From the NCBI RefSeq assembly GCF_036324505.1, contig NC_086352.1, positions 21,049,637 to 21,113,636 of the forward strand: DNA of 64,000 bases, read 5' to 3'. Each line of letters opens with the position of its first letter. Within the stretch, counting starts at the first letter, position 1. This stretch comes from Eleginops maclovinus (taxonomy: Eukaryota > Chordata > Actinopteri > Perciformes > Eleginopidae). The position numbers and the translations under genes are program-made. The notes below the pieces were generated by a model. It was not told the origin of the DNA. It worked only from the letters and a program-made list of their open reading frames with translations, and did no database searches. This document shows, in pieces, positions 56,716-64,000 of this stretch.

Positions 56716-57579
56716 ATTGTTGAACCTCAGATTGAAGAGGAACAATGCAGATTTTGTCCTGGTGGTGGAACGACGGACCAGCTTTTTACTCTCACAAGGA
56801 TCCTGGAGGGGGCCTGGGAGTACGCTCATCCGGTCTACATGTGCTTTGTGGATTTGGAGAAGGCATATGACCGGGTTCCCAGGGAGATACTGTGGGAGGT
56901 GCTGCGGGAGTACGGGTGAGGGGGTCTCTACTCAGGGCCATCCCATCTCTGTACTCCCAAAGTGAGAGCTGTGTCCGGGTCCTCGGCAGCACATCGGACC
57001 AATTCCCGGTGAGGGTTGGCCTCCGTCAGGGCTGCGCTTTGTCACCAATCCTGTTTGTGATATTCATGGACAGGATTTTGAGGCGATGGTGTGGAGGAGG
57101 GGGTCTGCAGTTCGGTGGGCTAAGGATTGCACCACTGCAGCTACCAGGCCATCTTCGTTCCTACGCTCACCTATGGTCATGAAGGATGGGTCGTGACCGA
57201 CAGAACGAGATCGCGGATACAAGCGGCCGAAATGGGATTTCTCCGCAGGGTGGCTGGCATCTCCCTTATGGGTAAGGTAAGAAGTTAAGTCATCCGGGAG
57301 GGACTCGGAGTAGAACTGCTGCTCCTTCGCGTTGAAAGGAGCCAGTTGAGGTGGTTCGGGCACCTAGTAAGGATGCCACCTGGGCGCCTCCCTAAGGAGG
57401 TGTTCCAGGCACGTCCAGCTGGGAAGAAACCGTGGGGTAGACCTAGGACCAGGTGGAGGGGTTATATCTCTTCGCTGGCCTGGGAGCGTTTTGGAATCCC
57501 CCAGTCAGAGCGGGTTGATGTGGCCAGGGAAAGAGAAATTTTGGGCTCTCTGCTGGAGCTGTTACCTCTGCAACCCTGA
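56716..57579 (+). pseudogene. LINE reverse transcriptase remnant
   Basis: In order: GTTDQLFTLTRILEGAW and YMCFVDLEKAYDRVPR (about 56770-56880), the palm region with the first catalytic aspartate in FVDLEKAYD. A frameshift at the G-rich TGAGGGGG near 56917 follows. Then come SLYSQSESCVRVLGSTSD and FPVRVGLRQGCALSPILFVI with FMDRI (to about 57075), and GLRIA at 57119. Sequence then jumps to IFVPTLTYGHEGWVVT (57151 onwards), skipping the FADD motif. After RRVAGISLMGKVRS comes a stop near 57283, and then an open C-terminus, RWFGHLVRMPPGRLP...LAWERFG...LLELLPLQP, ending at 57579. Confidence 0.85.
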
Positions 57580-57596
57580 CGGATAATCGGGAGAAG

Positions 57597-57628
57597 ATGG
57601 ATGGATGGATGGATGGATGGATGGATGG
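57597..57628 (+). repeat. (ATGG)8, LINE 3' tail
   Basis: Eight perfect ATGG units directly after the LINE coding end and a 17-base spacer. They are read here as the retrotransposition tail, later possibly expanded as a microsatellite. Confidence 0.9.
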
Positions 57629-62073
<4,445 letters not shown>

Positions 62074-62125
62074 GCCATTGTTTTTCATCTACTGTTCAAC
62101 AGTAGATGAAAAACTAAGTAATGGC
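62074..62125. repeat. 52-base hairpin with 16-bp perfect core
   Basis: TTTTTCATCTACTGTT (62081-62096) and AACAGTAGATGAAAAA (62098-62113) pair perfectly around a single C. An outer stem GCCATT (62074-62079) with AATGGC (62120-62125) pairs beyond a small asymmetric bulge. A one-base loop cannot form tightly as RNA, so this is essentially a DNA palindrome. Confidence 0.85.
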
Positions 62126-64000
62126 TCTTTCTGTTTATTGAGTACTGTTTACACCCTCCCTGCTTAATTTAGCAGCTATGAGGCAGTTTGCTATGAAATG
62201 ATAAAACAGGTAAAGTTTTTCTCCAACTGGAATGAAGTTTGTTTGTTTTATTTTGTTACCTCCCACACATGTTAGCATTACAATATCGAAAAAGGGTTAG
62301 TTGTCCTAAGGAGAACATTTTCATTGATTAAATATGACTGTTAACCCTTACTGTATGGTGAAAGAAACAAATTCATAGCAACATAATCCCAATAATATTA
62401 TCTCAGCTACAGTTGGAAGAAACTTCTCTCTATTCATATACATGATACTTTCAGCTACATTAGCAGCCCTGTGCTGTCATGTCACCTCAAACATGTTTGT
62501 CAAATATTGTCTCACCTTTGTAGCCCTAGTTTAGCCCACGAAACACTGGATCTGTTTACTTGCTAGTTGCGTGACTTATTAGGTATTTATTCAGCTCTCT
62601 GTCATGCTGGGCAGTAAAGGCACACTTTAGTTGGCCTCTAGCTGTTTTCTGAAGATGGCTGCCTTAGGCTCGAGGGGACTTTTTGTTTGTGGGACTCAAA
62701 CACTCAAACAGTATAAATATAATGAGAGCCACAACAATACATTAAAAGGAGCTAAGAGCCGCAGAGCTGAGTGCTAAAGCAGCTCTTGAGAGAGTTCTGC
62801 ACTACCAGTGATTCCCATTATACACACCTTTTTAGTTCAATGTTCGTATAAAAAACGGTTAATGTAGCTTAAAAAACACAGTATTTTTTACATGGGATAT
62901 TAATGCAATTCCATAATTTATACTTACCCCCCCCCAGTCTGCAATGAAATTATTCTATTGTTTTTGTTTATGTTTAGACCAAATATCAGCTGCTATGAAT
63001 ATATATATATGTTAATTCTGCTCACTGATCATCTGCATTACAAATTGATTTACGTTATTATTTCAGTTTCAAATGCACCTTGCAAATGCACAGTTCCTTT
63101 ACTGTCACAATTCCTCATCACAATGAGATAAGATGGATACGTGGATCAGGTCAAAGGAAGGTTAGAGTCTTGATAGCTGTCAAGAAAGGAGCCTCAAGCG
63201 TTATAGTCAACCATGAAGCTCTGCCGTATTATTTATGCTGCTCATTTAAATGCAACAGATAACTGTACAGATGTTCATACAATATACCAAGGCAACATAA
63301 TATTTTCATATTTCTTCACAAACTGGTTGCTGGGGTCCATGTAAATTAATCATCAAAATAGCTATTTAAATACACACAATATTGATTCTGATGACCCATA
63401 ATTGCATTGTTGTGATTTTGGTTTCTGTGGATTATGGAAGTGGAACTACATTCCCTGCTAACGATGAACCTATTATTTTGAAATGATTGTGTTTTTATAA
63501 TAAAAGACGGAGTCCCATAGTACATTTTTGTCCAACTTTTTTAATTACTTTGAGCCATTTAGAGGCCCTCTCCCTCCAGAAAACTCATTAACCTCTTGTT
63601 AAAGCTTTTCTGGCCTTGAGTTTAGACAGGAGTATAGCAAATTGTGTCTCCATGCGCTTTCCTTCCCTTTCTGATCTGCCTGTGATCTGACTGCTGGTTG
63701 GTTTTCTATCTGAGGTGGCCTGCTCTAATAAGAGCCTCGTATCGTATTGCACACATACAAGGTATCAAAAGCCATTTGATACCACACAATGGTTAACTCT
63801 AAGTCGGCAATCGGTTTTCACCCAGCAAGGCAATGATGGTTTCAGTTAGCTGCCAGGCATTGATGTGAAATGCTAGTACAAAAAAGGCTTGCACTGAAAT
63901 ATTAAAATGCATGTGTCAAAGTGTACGAGTGTAAAAAGAAGTTTTTTACAGAAAGCACTAAGCCTGGTGGATAATAAATACATGCAACACACTATTAAAT
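62126..64000. other. AT-rich non-coding sequence to the end of the window
   Basis: No gene recognised. A C-run (about ten bases) occurs at about 62928-62937 and a short AT array near 63000. The patch at about 63540-63660 is less AT-rich and could be a conserved element. The largest frame (63080-63262) is 60 codons without features. Confidence 0.5.

Larger units (their letters stand above)
56710..57628 (+). mobile_element. RTE/Rex3-like LINE, 5'-truncated and internally deleted
   Basis: A non-LTR retrotransposon fragment ending in eight perfect ATGG units (57597-57628), matching the GATG-type tail known for the teleost RTE element Rex3. The 5' part (endonuclease and start of the reverse transcriptase) is missing, as usual after incomplete reverse transcription. 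The interior has at least one frameshift (about 56919) and a deletion near 57130-57150 that removes the FADD/YADD catalytic box. The element is inactive. Naming as Rex3-like rests on the reverse transcriptase style and the tail; another RTE-related clade is possible. Confidence 0.8.

Overview
The window looks like nuclear DNA from a ray-finned fish, probably a percomorph-type teleost. The evidence is visibly AT-rich non-coding sequence, six long (CA)n/(GT)n arrays, tRNA-derived SINEs with the CCTTGAGCAAGG core common in teleosts, LINE fragments of two clades (RTE/Rex3-like and L2/CR1-like), a decayed ZBED-type hAT transposon, and a young pol-less LTR retrotransposon. There is no bacterial-style gene organisation. 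I could not identify a single intact host protein-coding gene. Almost all open frames are short chance frames or frames running through dinucleotide repeats.

Layout. 1-35 kb: mostly unique, AT-rich sequence, like a gene desert or a very long intron. It holds one well-preserved SINE (3856-4165), a C-rich G-quadruplex-type motif (6261-6284), two large CA arrays (about 11.55 and 15.03 kb), a possible degenerate SINE head (about 14.77 kb) and a 117-bp near-palindrome (25431-25547). 35.4-39.3 kb: a repeat-rich island. It has a TTAC microsatellite, an LTR element of about 1.8 kb with 5-bp target duplications (35740-37549), a direct duplication of about 340 bp (37811-38150 and 38901-39230), and the C-terminal remnant of an L2-like LINE on the minus strand. 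39-48 kb: unique sequence with a LINE 3' tail (about 42.15 kb), one possible minus-strand terminal exon (44012-44082) and two GT arrays. 48.24-50.04 kb: a hAT element with a broken BED finger, a deleted catalytic core, an intron-like insert, a C-terminal hATC segment and a perfect 53-bp palindrome in place of its 3' end. 50-64 kb: a decayed SINE, three more hairpin-forming sequences (one next to that SINE), two RTE/Rex3-like LINE fragments on the same strand, and CA/GT arrays.

The mobile elements are the only supportable coding content, and every one is defective: the LTR element has lost pol, the hAT has lost its catalytic centre, and the LINEs are truncated, frameshifted or internally deleted. 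The best candidates for something unusual are the gag-plus-proline-rich LTR element and the set of five very good inverted repeats, one sitting exactly at the broken end of the hAT transposase. Family names come from recognising motifs in the sequence. No database search was run.
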